DNA from: Erigeron canadensis
Lineage: Eukaryota > Streptophyta > Magnoliopsida > Asterales > Asteraceae
Assembly: GCF_010389155.1 (NCBI RefSeq)
Contig: NC_057769.1
Coordinates: 25,296,735 to 25,360,734 of the forward strand
Length of the DNA stretch: 64,000 nucleotides
Direction of reading: 5' to 3'
Position numbers and translations under genes: made by a program. The notes below the pieces were generated by a model. That model was not told the DNA's origin. It did no database searches and saw nothing but the letters and a program-made list of their open reading frames with translations. Of this stretch, positions 1 to 11,701 are shown piece after piece (position 1 is the stretch's first letter; each line of letters starts with the position of its first letter).

Positions 1-1589
1 TAAAACTAGGCATAGAGGAAGAAATACCAGCATCACCACCCGTGTATCGACCAAACGGGACCGGCCCTCTAGGAGATCCTCCCAAGTCATGGGGCCGTGA
101 AAACAAGTCCATCTGGGCGGGCGTAGAGAAGTAAGAACCGCCATCCTGTCGATAAGGTGGAACACGGATGGGTGGTCGGTTAAAGGCTGGAATCGAGTCA
201 GGTCTCACAAAATCATTCCCCGTAAACTGGGCATGCCACATCGGCTGGTAATAATCAAGAGTGTAGTTAGTGTACCCCTGCTGGGACCCTAACCAAGTGA
301 TCTCCTGATCCATACAGCGCTGATAATCATCAAAAGCCTGGCGGCTAGCCTGCTGCCCCTCATAAATCTGCTGAATCTGGGTGCTCAATGGGGTCAAATC
401 AATACCTACAGGACCTCGCCTCCTCGGTGGCTCCTGTGGAGCATCCCCCATCTCTACATCCTTAGGTGCCTCCACAACTGGAGGTGGTGCAACAACCACT
501 CCTTCATCCTTTATCAATCTCGCAGGTTGACCCCTTGTCCCTTCCTCAAAATCTTAGCTTTGATCAATTCTTTTTCTACCAAACTCTCCTGCATAACTGG
601 TGGAGAAAGATGAGTCTGACAATCCTCTGAATCAAAAATACCCATACGCATATAAATACGGGTAACAAACTGCCCCAGAACCAACATAGAATCACTATGG
701 TTGCACATCCTGTCGAGTACAACCACGGGGGCTAAAGCAAACCTACTTGGCGCCCCCTCACTGAACAACTTCATCAACCAGAGATCCAACTGATATGCCT
801 TATCTCAATGGGTAGACCTCTGGACCAGATACGTAACAATCATCTCCTCCTGAACCACCAGATACGATGCAATAATCTCAACCTCACATTCTTAATTTTA
901 GAACCAGTACCTGAACCACCAGACGGCCAGGCTTCTCCTCCTGAAATTCGAGTCCAATATTGTGCAATGGACTCATTATCACCAAGATCATGCTTAACAT
1001 ACAATCCTCTGCTTAACACTTGCCTGAATTCATTGTTTCTCAACTGTTCCTGTGAGTACATACCAGTATAATAACCAAATTGAGCAATAGATATCTTCCG
1101 TTGTGTTCCCCCACAGTAAAATGAAACACATCTTTCCTTGAAAATATCTTTCACCTTGTGTAACTCCTTAGATAGTTTCAAAGTCGAATAAAATTCCAAG
1201 CACAGGTCACGGTACACTGGTTCCCTATTCAGAAAAATTTCTTGCCACATATTAACATGGACTACCCTATCACCTACGGGCACCTGAATACTAAACCACT
1301 TATTAACATCAGCTTCAACCCCAAACAAACGAGCCCCCGTATGATGAAGATATCTCGGCGGGCAGACAACCTGCTTGTGTAGTGAGTACAACTTATTTAA
1401 ATAGTTGTTCTTATGGGGTTGTCTTACCCCTGCACATGTCAGCCAGGTATGCCTTTCATTCAAATTTCCAGGCCAAAACGTAAGAGGTGGTGGTTCCACT
1501 GTTTTCCTAGCAGCCGTAGCTGGTTCATGAGTAGTACCGCTCCCTTGTCCCACTTCCATTTGCTTTCTTTTGTCCACTCCAGTAGCATC
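1..1589 (-). pseudogene. Athila-type accessory ORF (ORF1-like), decayed, runs off the window
   Basis: The minus-strand reading matches the accessory ORF of the Athila element at 14709-17295 along its whole length. Paired segments include LCLEFYST (about 1171-1209), the LMKLFSEGAP block (about 740-780) and a YYQPMW block (about 235-265) near the C-terminus. Such ORFs lie between integrase and the 3' LTR in Athila elements, and their function is unknown. The frame is lost near 840-870 and again near 500-515, so it is a pseudogene. No good ATG opens it. Instead a splice-acceptor-like TTGTGATTGTAG sits directly before base 1589, as in the other copy. The rest of this element lies beyond the left edge. 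Confidence 0.8.
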
Positions 1590-2030
1590 CTACAATCACA
1601 AACACATGGATAACCGATCATGTTAAATAAGGAATGCTAAACTGGAACCATATCAAATTTATAACAAATTTCGCCAGGGAAGACACCTCACTGCGGCGCA
1701 GTGAGCATGAACACCCCCTTACTGCGGCGCAGTGAGGCTTAGTCAAAACTGGGATTTCCACTGCTGCGTAGTGGGCAGAGGCATCCCTTACTGTGGGTAA
1801 TGGGTGTGATTGTAGGAAAACACTTAAATAAATGGTCAATAACAATGTGGGTATTGGGTATAAATTAGTCATATCTGGGACTTAACAGCTGAAACTTAAC
1901 GCCGTATGGCCAAGGGACGTCGATTGCAAAATTCTGTCAAGTTTAAGGTCAAAAGTGTAATTTTTTCACTTAAAAGATGAAAAGTGCAAAACGTGCGAAC
2001 TTTAAGGACGAAAAGTGTAATTTACTCTAA
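1590..2030 (-). other. Athila-type spacer upstream of the accessory ORF, with palindromes
   Basis: This stretch precedes the decayed ORF on the minus strand and corresponds to the untranslated region between integrase and accessory ORF in the complete Athila element. It has no convincing coding sequence. Two perfect copies of ACTGCGGCGCAGT lie at 1690-1702 and 1721-1733, and a weaker one at 1760-1772. The first extends to the 19-bp perfect palindrome CTCACTGCGGCGCAGTGAG. From about 1880 a run of phrases like AAAGTGTAATTT suggests a junction with a different repeat, but I cannot place the edge. Confidence 0.55.
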
Positions 2031-2900
2031 AAAATGGTGAGTTGAAACGTTCAGCACTTCCCCATTTCTTGTAATTATTTAATTATATATTAATTAATAT
2101 TAAGAGATGGCATACGTCATATATAGATCTGTTTTAATCAAATTAATGAATTAAAGGGTTAAGAGTTGTGCCACCTAAGCTTTTATTTAGCTAAATTTTT
2201 AGATTGGACTTCAACTTTATATATAGAAAAGTTTAAATTCATGTTTTAAAATCCCTTGTTGCCCTATAAATTTTAATTAGTGCAATTTAATATTCATATT
2301 AATTACCATCATGCCATTATCATTTATATCCATTGATCAAAAGATTTAATGCTTAAAATTAATTCAAAAAGGCTTAAAGGTTCCTTCTTTTTTCAAGATT
2401 CTCAAAATAACTTTTCACTATATATATATATATACACACACACACTAGTCCTCATACCTACAGTAACTATTAAGATTTTATTATAAAGAAATTATTGAAA
2501 TATTCCTCATACATGACTTGTGAGTATGAAATAATCTGTAGTTTAAGTAAACCATTAATCGAAGCTAAGTTATAACAAACAGTAATGATAAAAGTTTGGA
2601 TTTACCTTCACATCAAAATCGAAGATTGTAAGCAAAATAAGTAATAGAAGTCGAAGAACTAAGAAAAAAAAGAGACAATTTTATTAATGAAAAAAATAAT
2701 CAATATAATGTGTTTTGTATTTATAAGCTAAGAGTTAGAGTTTAATTCTAAGTTTAATAAAGAAATTGAATCTATATATATACAATTAAAAAAACTAATT
2801 TATTAAATTTAAATAAATTAAATAAATCAAGGATTACGCCATGTGTCGTTTGGCTAATATGTCAATCCTGTTTTAGTTTATTGGTATATATATATATATA

Positions 2901-3241
2901 GGAGAACCTTATTTTGTGAACCTTGAGAACTCTTAAATTATGTATTGGATCATATTTCTTTTTTATTCATTCACATGTGAAACGTTATAAAAATATATGT
3001 TGCTCAAGCAATTTTTTTTCAAAATCTTATATATATATATATAGTCGTTTGTTTACATAAGAACAAAAACGTGAACATATTTATTCACAAGTTCACAAAA
3101 GGCTATTTTGAAGGTTTTTTAAAAAAGTTGATTATACAACATACTTTTTTATATCATATCACATGCAATGAACAAAAAAAACATGTGATACAATACATAA
3201 TTTGAGAGTTCTCATGGTTCTTGTATAAAAAAATAGTTCTC
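2901..3241. repeat. Fold-back (MITE-like) element
   Basis: The segment starting GGAGAACCTTATTTTGTGAA (about 2901-2960) reappears inverted at about 3180-3241, where the right arm ends ATAGTTCTCA. The arms share TTGAGA(A/G)(C/T)TC and AATTATGTATTG-type blocks over about 60 bases with mismatches. The centre is AT-rich and has no coding potential. This is the structure of a non-autonomous fold-back transposon. The target-site duplication is not clear because both flanks are TA-rich. Confidence 0.5.
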
Positions 3242-3321
3242 AAAATATAAAACTTGGATATAATACTTAGTATCTTCGCATCATCTATCCTGCAAAAGCG
3301 TTTATTTCAAAGTGCATGAAA

Positions 3322-3643
3322 AACTTATTAAATATGATTAAAATTTGATGTTTAAATCTTCACCATTCATTTTAATTCAATGGTTAAAGTTGATGCAACT
3401 TTACCAATAAAGTTGGATCAATTTTAGAGGATCTCTATAAAAAAAAAGTAGAGATGCCACATAAAATGGAAACCCCACAAAGAACTTATTAAATATGATT
3501 AAGTTTTGATGTTTAAATCTTCACCATTCTTTTTAATTCAATGGTTAAAGTTGATGCAACTTTACCAATAAAGTTAGATCAGTTTTAGAGTATCTCTATA
3601 CAAAAAAAAAAAAATAGAGATGCCACATAAAATGAAAATCCCA
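3322..3643. repeat. Tandem duplication, period 161 bp
   Basis: Two adjacent copies begin at about 3322 and 3483 with ACTTATTAAATATGATTAA. Both carry TTCACCATTC and TTGATGCAACTTTACC and end in an A-run followed by TAGAGATGCCACATAAAATG. They differ by a handful of substitutions and by the A-run length. No coding potential is visible. Confidence 0.85.
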
Positions 3644-3964
3644 TATAGCAATGTTTTAATATAGCTTTGGGCGTGGAAAAATGCTTTAAAAAGTTCGCTT
3701 AACTACTGTTATGTTTTAACATAGCTTTGGTTTTGAAAAGTTTTAATAATATATATATATATAGATACAGATTTAAGTATATAAATAGATATTTTTCGCA
3801 AAAGGTGAAGTATATATTATATAACCAGTTATTTACATTCACAAAGGAAGTAAACTGGACACTCCGAATTACTCCCCTAAGGAAATAAAGACAAGCATTC
3901 AACTACCATATTCAAAAACCTGCTTTCTATCAACTATACAAACTAAAAGACAAAAAAAAAATAC

Positions 3965-4493
3965 TTATAGAATTCTCACATCATCAACAAAATTACGCTT
4001 GATCTCCCAGTTCTTGTACACCTTTATCACTTGTGCAGTCCTTTTCACTTTGAGACCCATGAGCCTTAATTTGACAGAATCACTAATGCAATCAATTACA
4101 GCTTTCTCACATCTACATTCACCCTTAAACAATTTACTATTCCTTTCCTTCCATATGTGATACACAGAAGCTCCAAAGCAAAGTCTTCCTACCACGCTAT
4201 TTACACTGTTATTATTGCACTTTGTTTCAAGTAATGAGACAGTGTTCTTCCCATCCCCTTGAATTCCTGTCAGCAAGCTTTTCTTTTTTATTTCATTCCA
4301 AACTACATTAGAGACTTTACACTTGAAGAACAAATGATTATGAGAGTCATTGCACTCTTTACAAAGTGGACACTTTATATTAGCTTCTTTATTCCATATC
4401 ATTATCCTGTCTTGTGTTTGCAGACTCCCATGAACATCCATCCACAAAACAAACATGTGACGGGGTATTCCTTGTGAATACTACACTAATTTA
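3965..4493 (-). pseudogene. LINE ORF2 C-terminus (zf-RVT domain)
   Basis: The minus-strand translation contains IPRHMFVLWM, TQDRI, CPLCKECNDSHNHLFFKC and VWNEI. These are hallmarks of the zinc-binding region after plant LINE reverse transcriptase. Cys and His spacing in CPLC...HNHLFFKC is intact. A stop codon at 4481-4483 (TAG on the coding strand) falls where the family normally has tryptophan, consistent with TGG to TAG. The coding sequence continues across the solo LTR into 5607. Confidence 0.85.
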
Positions 4494-5606
4494 TGTTGTA
4501 ATTGTGAAAATATCTCAACGAAATTTATACGGCCATTTATATATGATCCAAGAAGGGTCACACGTGAAGAACAATGAAAGGCTAGTTGAACTTGTGAAAA
4601 TATGTAAAATATAAGAAGTCTCCAAAATTAGATTTGAAAATAATTTTTGTGTCGAAACCGTGGATCGGGTAAAAATCGGATCGAGTACCTAAACACCATG
4701 GACCAATCCATTTGATCATGGACCAAACAAATTTGGCCCATGGAGAAACCCCTAGGGCGATCGAACGAAACAAGGTACGGAGGGAGAAAGAAACTAGGTT
4801 TCCTTATCCCACATTGATTCAAATATGGAAGCTTAAGGGTTTTCTATGCCTATATAAAGAACCCTTAATCCCTCTTGTTTCTTGCTCATTCTTTTCGTCT
4901 CCCTCTCTCTAGGCTTGCTCGAAATTCACCTCACATATTTGCGAGGGTTTTTGGTTTAAGCCTTCTAGTTTTATTTTATATACTTAATATATATATATAT
5001 ATATATATTAAATAACAAATTAAGGCTAGCAACTATCTAGTCTTGAAGATTTGTTCGTATGTGTGCACCTCTTGAGGAGTTCTAGACTTGAACTCTTAGT
5101 TCGTGGCAAGGAGTTCCGTTTGTGGTCCGGCTCGTTGGTGTCGAGTTGGAGCTAGTCGAATTTAGGGTTTTTGCACGCTAAAAGGTTAGTGTTCTTTCGT
5201 TCTATTTTTTTATGTTTATCTTTTTTAGTTTGCTATATTTGTATGCATGTTAGATCCTTGGCTTTGAGTTTGAATAGGTACTAAATTAGATTTAATTGTT
5301 TCGTTAATCATTCCGCTTTAATTAATGGTATTAATCTTTAGACGATTAAACTAGATTAATTGTCTAAACGAATTAATCATATTAATTCATTTGTGAAAAG
5401 ATTGATGATCGTTAATTATGAATGTTCGTAGTTTTATAAAACATGATTTTATTAACGCAAAATAGTTTTTGAATCCGAATAATTAAATATTTTAATTATA
5501 TACAAAAGATACCCCTCATGTTTTAAATAATGACTCTAATAACCTTGCGGAAATAGAACGTTCATTGTAGACCCAAATAGTTTACGCGGTTAACGAAATC
5601 CCAACA
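4494..5606 (+). mobile_element. Solo LTR inside the LINE
   Basis: The segment starts TGTTGTAATTG and ends AAATCCCAACA, giving TGTTG/CAACA inverted ends typical of LTRs. It lacks coding sequence. Removing it rejoins the LINE frame around ATTTT. The left flank reads ATTTA and the right flank ATTTT if the final A of the LTR is shared, so the duplication is imperfect. Orientation is inferred from a TATATAAAG box at 4851 followed by a pyrimidine-rich stretch. The family is unassigned and no matching element is in the window. Confidence 0.75.
4851..4859 (+). promoter_or_regulatory. TATA box of the solo LTR
   Basis: TATATAAAG lies about 360 bases into the LTR and is followed within 60 bases by TCTCCCTCTCTCTAGG, a pyrimidine-rich stretch like those around plant transcription starts. 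It suggests the U3/R boundary of the LTR and its plus orientation. Confidence 0.5.
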
Positions 5607-5993
5607 TTTTGCTCTAAGACACATTCATGCCATCATCCCTATAGTCCTCCCATACTCTTTTAATTGCAAATTCAACTTCCTTATCATTATGTATCTTCCA
5701 AACAACTCTATCATTTGTACTACGAGTTGGAGTAGGGATATCAGCTAGAAAAGGATGTTGCTCCAACTATTCATTGGGCCAATTCCATCTTCCACTAAGC
5801 ATCAGCTTGTCAGCCATCAAATCAGTACGTAGGCCAGCTTCATGTATTTTCTAACTACTAAATAATCTGCACAGTGGACCATAATCATTCCACCAATCAT
5901 ACCAAATAGAAGTTTTACTTCCATTGCCGATCTTGTGACTAGTGCGTGGTCTTACTTTATCTCTTAAATCCAGTAGCTTCCTCCACAACCAAC
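5607..5993 (-). pseudogene. LINE ORF2 fragment between solo LTR and Athila
   Basis: This short segment has no long ORF but lies, in order, between the LINE RT C-terminal part (21150 onward, after removing Athila) and the zinc-binding domain. On the minus strand it reads into 4493 through GCAAAATTAGTG in the LINE frame once the solo LTR is removed. Its left end is the solo LTR junction. Its right end CCAAC (5989-5993) is one copy of the Athila target-site duplication. Confidence 0.7.
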
Positions 5994-7443
5994 TGATATG
6001 TCGTATTTTATGCCCATTTCCCATAGCTTAAAGTGTCGATTAGCGAGGATTACGAGTCATTTTTGTATACATTTGGAGCGTTTATGGTATTTGTTAGTGT
6101 TTCAGGTGGAAAACAGGTACCTAGGCGATATTTTGCAGAAAACTAAGTTTCTGGAGCAAAATGGGTGTTTACGGATGTTTCACGTGGCTCGTAGGTAAAG
6201 AATCGAAGAAAGTCAAAGCTGCTCAAACTAGTCAAGGCAAGTCAACAGGAAACTGCGACGCAGTATGGTCATGCGCCGCAGTATTCCAAGTCGAGGTTAA
6301 AACTGCTTCGCAGCATAGGCAAACTGCAACGCAGTTTGTGTATATATGACAGAAGGCCAGCCAAAGAAAGTCAAAGTCAAGGAAAGTCAAAGATGACACT
6401 GCGACGCAGTTTGGGACTGCGACGCAGTATCATACCGAATCTGCTGAATTTAGTCAGCATATAAATAGCTACAATAAACATTCCAAAAACCTATCTTTTA
6501 CTTTCCAGACGATTTTAAGAGCTTTTCCTAGGGTTTATCTTATTTTTCATCATTGTGGAGGATCAAAGACTCGTTCGGAATCATTTCGTTATTCGTTTTT
6601 CAATCCTTTGTATTCGGTAACAATGAATTCTTTTGTTTTGATTTATTATTTCATATCTAATATGAGTGGCTAATCGCCTTTTCATCCATCTTGATGGAGT
6701 GAGATATTATGTAGGGATTGCACAATATTTATTAATTCAAGTGATTTGATTTAACGTTTTGTCGTGAACTTAATCTATTAATTCTTTGTTATTCAATTAT
6801 TGATTGCGGATGATTTGTGTTCATTGCTTAGTGACGACTAGGATTTGGGTATAAGTTATTTTGATTGCTTAGTTAGAAGCAATTGGTTCTATGACGGGTA
6901 CGGTAGAGGGTAATCAATCTTTGATAAGAATTAACGGGTTGACGGTTGGGTACAATCGATAGGCAAAATTGTTATCTAAAATGACCAAAACCATTGCTTA
7001 ACTAGGGAAGTTATTAAAAGGCGTCTCGGGGTACCGATCTTAATAATGAAACCAGTTATTACAAGAGAATGAGTCTCGGTTATTAAATCACTAAATTGAA
7101 TTTGAACTTCATCAAAAGTGCAATCCTAACATTCTGTCTAGCGAAATCAAGATGGGTGACCTTTAAATTCTTGTTTTAAACTACAATCTCTTTTTCGATT
7201 AATCCTTTGGGATTACTAATTTTCAACAAACTACTTGCATCGTGGCAACTCGGCCACAAAACCCCCCATTTTTACTTGAATCATTTAACGTTTTTCAAAT
7301 ACTTGTTTAAGTCCTTGCGAACGATCTCGGCTTACCATTTCTCACTATACTGCATACGATCAGGTACACTGCCTGTGAGTGTGTAGTTATCAGTATTTTT
7401 CGGTAAATCGTGTTATAAATTTAAAGCTAGATTTCACACATCA
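5994..7443 (+). repeat. Athila 5' LTR
   Basis: This 1450-bp LTR is bounded by TGATATG and CACATCA and matches 19669-21144. It contains perfect palindromes ACTGCGACGCAGT at 6252-6264, 6398-6410 and 6416-6428, with weaker relatives at 6271, 6303 and 6323. It lacks a 45-bp stretch that the 3' LTR has at about 20727-20771. Open frames inside it are not genes. Confidence 0.95.
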
Positions 7444-7449
7444 AGTTTT

Positions 7450-7467
7450 TGGCGCCGCTGCCGGGGA
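7450..7467 (+). other. Athila primer-binding site
   Basis: TGGCGCCGCTGCCGGGGA lies six bases after the 5' LTR. It is the site to which the 3' end of a host tRNA (tRNA-Asp is usual in this lineage) pairs to start minus-strand DNA synthesis. Confidence 0.85.
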
Positions 7468-7635
7468 CTTGAATTAAGTATTTGTGTTTTGTGATTCGAT
7501 CCTTCCTTGCATTTATTTGTGAGGAAGTTATTTGTTTTAGTAAATTTATAATTATTTGTTTTAGTATAGTTCTTGTAGTTTCTGGTGCGGTTAACGGTTT
7601 TTCTTGTAGTGTGTGTGCAGGAGCTGTGTTAGTGG

Positions 7636-9558
7636 ATGAACACAAGGGCCTCGGGTAGAAAGTTAACCAGTCCTTTGTCTAATCCTGGGAAGGCTAGAAG
7701 ACGTTTGATCAAACCAACCAACACCGAAACCTCAGATACCAACAAAATAGATCCAGATACCGAAAACCGTGACCAACCGGACGTAGATTTAGATAAACAT
7801 TTTTCAACAAAGGAGTCAACGTCCGGAAACCCATTAAGTAGTAACTTTTCTGCAGGTAGTTTCTCTTTTAGAACTGGTGAAGATTCAGGCGAGGAGGGGA
7901 AGTCAGACAAGGAAGATAAAACTGCTACTCCAAGTTCAGTTGTAACTCCTCGAGTTAATCAACCAGCAAGAGTTGTAATGGGAGACGAACAACCGGTTAA
8001 CAATAATAACCGAACTTATGGTGAGAGAAGAAGAGAAGTGCCAACGAACAGGGGCAATCCGATTCGCCCAACAGCCACCGGGGTGACTTTCTCGATCAAA
8101 GGAAGTCATTTAAAGAGTGTGGAGGAAGAAAAGTTCGATGGGGTGACCAAGCATGATCCTTTTGCTCATCTTGAAAGATTTGAAAAAATTTGCAGGTTTT
8201 ATCACTATGGAGCAAATCAAGATGATGTTGTAAAGCTTGAGCTTTTCCCACTTACTTTATGTGGAGAAGCTAAAGCTTGGCTGAAGGAGCAACCGGATAA
8301 TTTGTATACAACTTGGAATGAGCTTCGAGTTGGTTTCATTGATGAGTTCTATTCCGTAAGAACTCAAAGGAAGTTGGAGAACAAGATCCGGGGTTTCACT
8401 CAAGAAAGGGGTGAAGACTTAGTGGATGCTTGGAACAGGTACAAAGAAATGATCAGGAACTGTCCGGGAGCAAATCTTGATACAGAAGCAATTGTGGAAA
8501 TTTTCTATGATGGTTTGCTTAATAGATCTCGTAGGGACTTGGCAGGTACTTTTGGTGGTAGTTTGAATAATGTAACTCCGACTGAGGGTTACAAAATTTT
8601 GGATGATATGGCCAAGGAGTTCTCGGATCGTGATGAGCTTGTGAGTAGGAAAGCAGAAGGAAAGACTGTGGCACAATTAGACAGTGGAACAGAATCTAGT
8701 TTGGTTGCTGAAGTGAAAGCTCTCTCGAAACAGATGAACGAGAGATTTGACAACCAAGATGCTAGGTTCAAAAGCATTGAAAGAGATGTCAAGGTGATAG
8801 CTGATGGATGTGACCACTGTGGAGATTTGCACTATTCGGAAGATTGTCCGGATAGACCTGCTCAAGAAGTTAGCTATGTCCAAAATCAGCAAGGGAATTT
8901 TAATCAGAATACCGGGTATCAAAACCGGTCATCAGGTACTTCCTACCCTTCTTCTAATTTTAATACTAATAATTCTGGTTTTGGTGGAAGCAGGTTTAGC
9001 AGGTACAATAGTCAGCAGAATGCAAATGCTGAATTGAGAGATATCGTGAAGGATTTGGTTGGCACTCAGAAAGCGACTTCAGAGAAGTTGGCATCTCAAT
9101 GGGATGCTATGACTACTAGATTGGATGGCTTGGCGAATAAGCTTGAGCAGAACTCGAAAAGTACTCAAGCCACATTTCAGGATATTGAAGCAAGGTTGGA
9201 AAGGCTAGGAAACTCAAGCAGGCAGCCCGGTACCTTACCAAGCAATACTCAGCAGAACCCGAAGCCTCAACAAAATAGCCAAGGATCTGGAGCTAAATAC
9301 AACCATCCAAATGCGACAAATGAGCAAGTCAACGCAATCACAACAAGAGCAGGTAACACTTATGACTCTGCAAATGTTTTACCTAATGTTGTTACTCCTC
9401 TTATGCAGGTTGAACCAGAAGTTGCGGTTGATGAAGAGATCGAGATGGAACCGAACCCTGCCGTGAAGATTCCGGCCGATCCATCTAAGAAAGTTGAGAA
9501 ACCTACTGTTGAGGCACCTCCCGTGAAGCCTTACAAACCGAAGGTGCCTTATCCTTAA
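7636..9558 (+). CDS. gag: Athila Gag
   Basis: This 640-residue ORF encodes the capsid/nucleocapsid precursor that would assemble cytoplasmic virus-like particles. A Retrotrans_gag domain covers about residues 170-320, including KAWLKEQP and WNELRVGFIDEFY. A zinc knuckle CDHCGDLHYSEDC lies at residues 392-404; its spacing C-x2-C-x3-H-x4-C is common in Athila. The N-terminus is acidic and the C-terminus is rich in Gln, Asn and Pro. The ATG lies 170 bases after the primer site. The ORF ends at TAA 9556-9558, exactly where this lineage normally reads through into protease, so the stop is probably a mutation of a glutamine codon rather than a true terminus. Confidence 0.9.
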   Translation: MNTRASGRKLTSPLSNPGKARRRLIKPTNTETSDTNKIDPDTENRDQPDVDLDKHFSTKESTSGNPLSSNFSAGSFSFRTGEDSGEEGKSDKEDKTATPSSVVTPRVNQPARVVMGDEQPVNNNNRTYGERRREVPTNRGNPIRPTATGVTFSIKGSHLKSVEEEKFDGVTKHDPFAHLERFEKICRFYHYGANQDDVVKLELFPLTLCGEAKAWLKEQPDNLYTTWNELRVGFIDEFYSVRTQRKLENKIRGFTQERGEDLVDAWNRYKEMIRNCPGANLDTEAIVEIFYDGLLNRSRRDLAGTFGGSLNNVTPTEGYKILDDMAKEFSDRDELVSRKAEGKTVAQLDSGTESSLVAEVKALSKQMNERFDNQDARFKSIERDVKVIADGCDHCGDLHYSEDCPDRPAQEVSYVQNQQGNFNQNTGYQNRSSGTSYPSSNFNTNNSGFGGSRFSRYNSQQNANAELRDIVKDLVGTQKATSEKLASQWDAMTTRLDGLANKLEQNSKSTQATFQDIEARLERLGNSSRQPGTLPSNTQQNPKPQQNSQGSGAKYNHPNATNEQVNAITTRAGNTYDSANVLPNVVTPLMQVEPEVAVDEEIEMEPNPAVKIPADPSKKVEKPTVEAPPVKPYKPKVPYP

Positions 9559-10119
9559 CGGTTGAAGCAAGGGAAGATAAAGGAGAACTTCAAGAAGTTC
9601 GTTGATCTAATTCAGAATGTCAACATTACTGTTCCATTAGTTGATCTCCTTGCAGGTATGCCCAACTATGCAAAGTTTCTCAAAGATCTCATTTCAGACA
9701 GGAAGAAACTTCAAGAAGATAAGACGGCAATCATGAGTGCCGAAGTTTCAGCGATAATAAAGAACGAGATACCCCCTAAGCTTGATGATCCAGGGAGTTT
9801 TCTTATTTCTTGTTCTTTTGGTCTTGAGTTATATAAGGCATTGGCCGATCTTGGGGCCAACATTAATCTAATGCCTTATTCAGTTTATAAAATGTTGTCT
9901 CTAGGTGCATTGACCCCAACCCGTTTGAGCATTAGGCTCGCGGATAGATCTTTCCAATATCCAATGGGGATAGCGGAAAATTTACAGATTAAGGTGGGTC
10001 ACTTGATATTCCCGGTGGATTTCGTTATTTTGGAAATGGAGGCGGACATTAATGTGCCTCTAATTTTGGGCCGCCCAATTCCTCATGACCGCGGATGCTA
10101 TCATCCGAGTCAAGGCTAA
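9559..10119 (+). pseudogene. Athila protease region
   Basis: This region is in the same frame as gag, directly after its stop. The aspartic protease core reads ADLGANINLMP; in the family the position after DLGA is usually Ser, here Asn. A downstream ILGRP completes the retropepsin fold. The frame breaks near 10080-10095, after ILGRPI, and the protein continues one frame over. The enzyme would have cut the Gag-Pol polyprotein. Confidence 0.85.
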
Positions 10120-11270
10120 GGAAATTTCCTTAGGTGTCGGTAATGACCGGGTTGTTTTTAATGTTGATAAAGCTCTTAAGCATCCATACTCATGTGATGA
10201 ATCTTGTTTTAGGATCGATGTGATTGAGGAGGAAGATGCTTTGGAAAAGGAGCTTATGGATTATTTGGATTTGGAGGATGGACAAGCTGTTCTAGCTTGT
10301 ACTGAAGAAGAGCATGAGTTGGTTGAAGAAATGATGCACGAAATGATGGGTCTTAGTAGTGACGAAACTCCACCGGAAGTTGAATCTTTCGAAGAAATAA
10401 AAGTTGACAGAAGAATGCGTGTGCCAACATCGGTTGAGAGTCCTCCAACCGACAAAGCCACTTCCGGATCACTTGGAGTATGTATATTTGGAAGGTACAT
10501 CTGTTCTTCCCGTTGTTATTTCATCTTCTTTGATGGAGGATGAAAAGTCTAGACTTATTACCGTGTTGAAGGCCCATAAAAAGGCTTTTGCATGGAAGAT
10601 TTCCGACATCCCGGGTATAAGTCCAGAATTTTGTAAGCACACAATTAATTTTGTCGATAATGTTAAACCTGTTGTGCAAAGACAACGGAGATTGAATCCA
10701 AATATGAAGGATGTTGTTAAAAAAGAAGTTTTGAAATTGTTAGATGCGGGAATCATATTCCCCATCTCTGATAGTTCATGGGTGAGTCCGGTACATTGTG
10801 TACCGAAAAAGGGTGGGATGACTGTTGTTTTAAATAACAAAAATGAATTAATTCCCACAAGAACTGTCACGGGGTGGATGGTATGCATTGACTATCGGAA
10901 ATTGAATGAAGCGACCCACAAAGATCATTTCCCTTTACCATTTATTGACCAAATGCTCGAACGGCTCGCCGGAAACGAGTATTTCTGCTTTTTACACGGG
11001 TTTTCAGGGTATTTCCAAATACCCACAGACCCGAAAGATCAAGAGAAGACCACCTTTACTTGTCCCTATGGTACTTATGCCTATAGGAGGATGCCTTTTG
11101 GTCTTTGTAATGCACCCGGTACTTTCCAACGTTGTATGAATTCCATTTTTCAGGATATGATAGAAACCTCCATGGAAGTTTTCATGGATGATTTTTCAGT
11201 TTTTGGTAGTTCATTTGATAATTGTTTGACAAGATGTTGGAGAGGTGTGAGCGGGCACACTTGGTCTTGA
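10085..11270 (+). pseudogene. Athila reverse transcriptase, N-terminal and palm parts
   Basis: Two overlapping frames (10085-10543, then 10404-11270) carry the protease-RT linker and the RT. Recognisable blocks are LDAGIIFPISDSSWVSPV, VCIDYRKLN, FSGYFQI, RRMPFGLCNAP and the catalytic FMDDF (about 11182). FMDD in place of YMDD is usual in Athila. The frame shifts between about 10440 and 10470 and again near 11230. The enzyme copied element RNA into DNA inside particles; this copy cannot be made in one piece. Confidence 0.88.
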
Positions 11271-11632
11271 ATTGGGAGAAATGTCACTTTATGGTTAAGG
11301 AGGGCATAGTGTTGGGACATAAAGTTTCTAAGGAAGGGTTAGAGGTAGACAAAGCAAAAATTGACGTGATAAGCAAATTACCTCCACCTACAAATGTTAA
11401 GTCGGTTAGGAGCTTTCTTGGTCATGCCGGGTTTTACCGGAGGTTTATTAAAGATTTTTCTAAAATCAATAGACCTATGACTAAGTTGTTAGAGAAGGAT
11501 GTCCCGTTTGTTTTTGATAAATATTGCCTTGATGCATTCAACTTGCTTAAAGAAAGTTTGACCAATGCCCCTATTATGACTCCACCCAATTGGTCCTTAC
11601 CATTCGAGTTGATGTGTGACGCTAGCGATTAA
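11222..11632 (+). pseudogene. Athila RT thumb and start of RNase H
   Basis: The frame contains VLNWEKCHFMV, GIVLGHKVS, FLGHAGFYRRFI and the start of RNase H at MCDASD. It stops at TAA 11630-11632, directly after the DASD motif, where related elements continue without interruption. The first RNase H aspartate is present. Confidence 0.85.
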
Positions 11633-11701
11633 GCCTTAGGGGCCGTTTTAGGCCAAAGGGAGGATAAGCATTTCCGCCCTATTTCGTATGCTAGCAAGAC
11701 T

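Larger units (their letters stand above)
2031..3760. other. AT-rich intergenic DNA
   Basis: No gene is visible. The stretch is very AT-rich with several TA microsatellites (for example near 2421-2436 and 2885-2899). It contains the fold-back element and the tandem duplication listed separately. The phrase ATGTTTTAA(C/T)ATAGCTTT occurs near 3650 and 3712 and recurs as ATGTTTTAACATAACTTT near 26200, on the far side of the LINE. That fits a LINE insertion into a pre-existing repeat. Confidence 0.6.

Noticed and set aside
6161..6349. Open frame in the Athila 5' LTR, repeated in the 3' LTR at 19836-20330
   Set aside because: It lies across LTR and palindrome repeats, has no family resemblance, and is not conserved in length between the two LTRs.
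7427..7910. Minus-strand open frames over the gag start
   Set aside because: They are antisense shadows of the Athila gag and leader with no recognisable domain.
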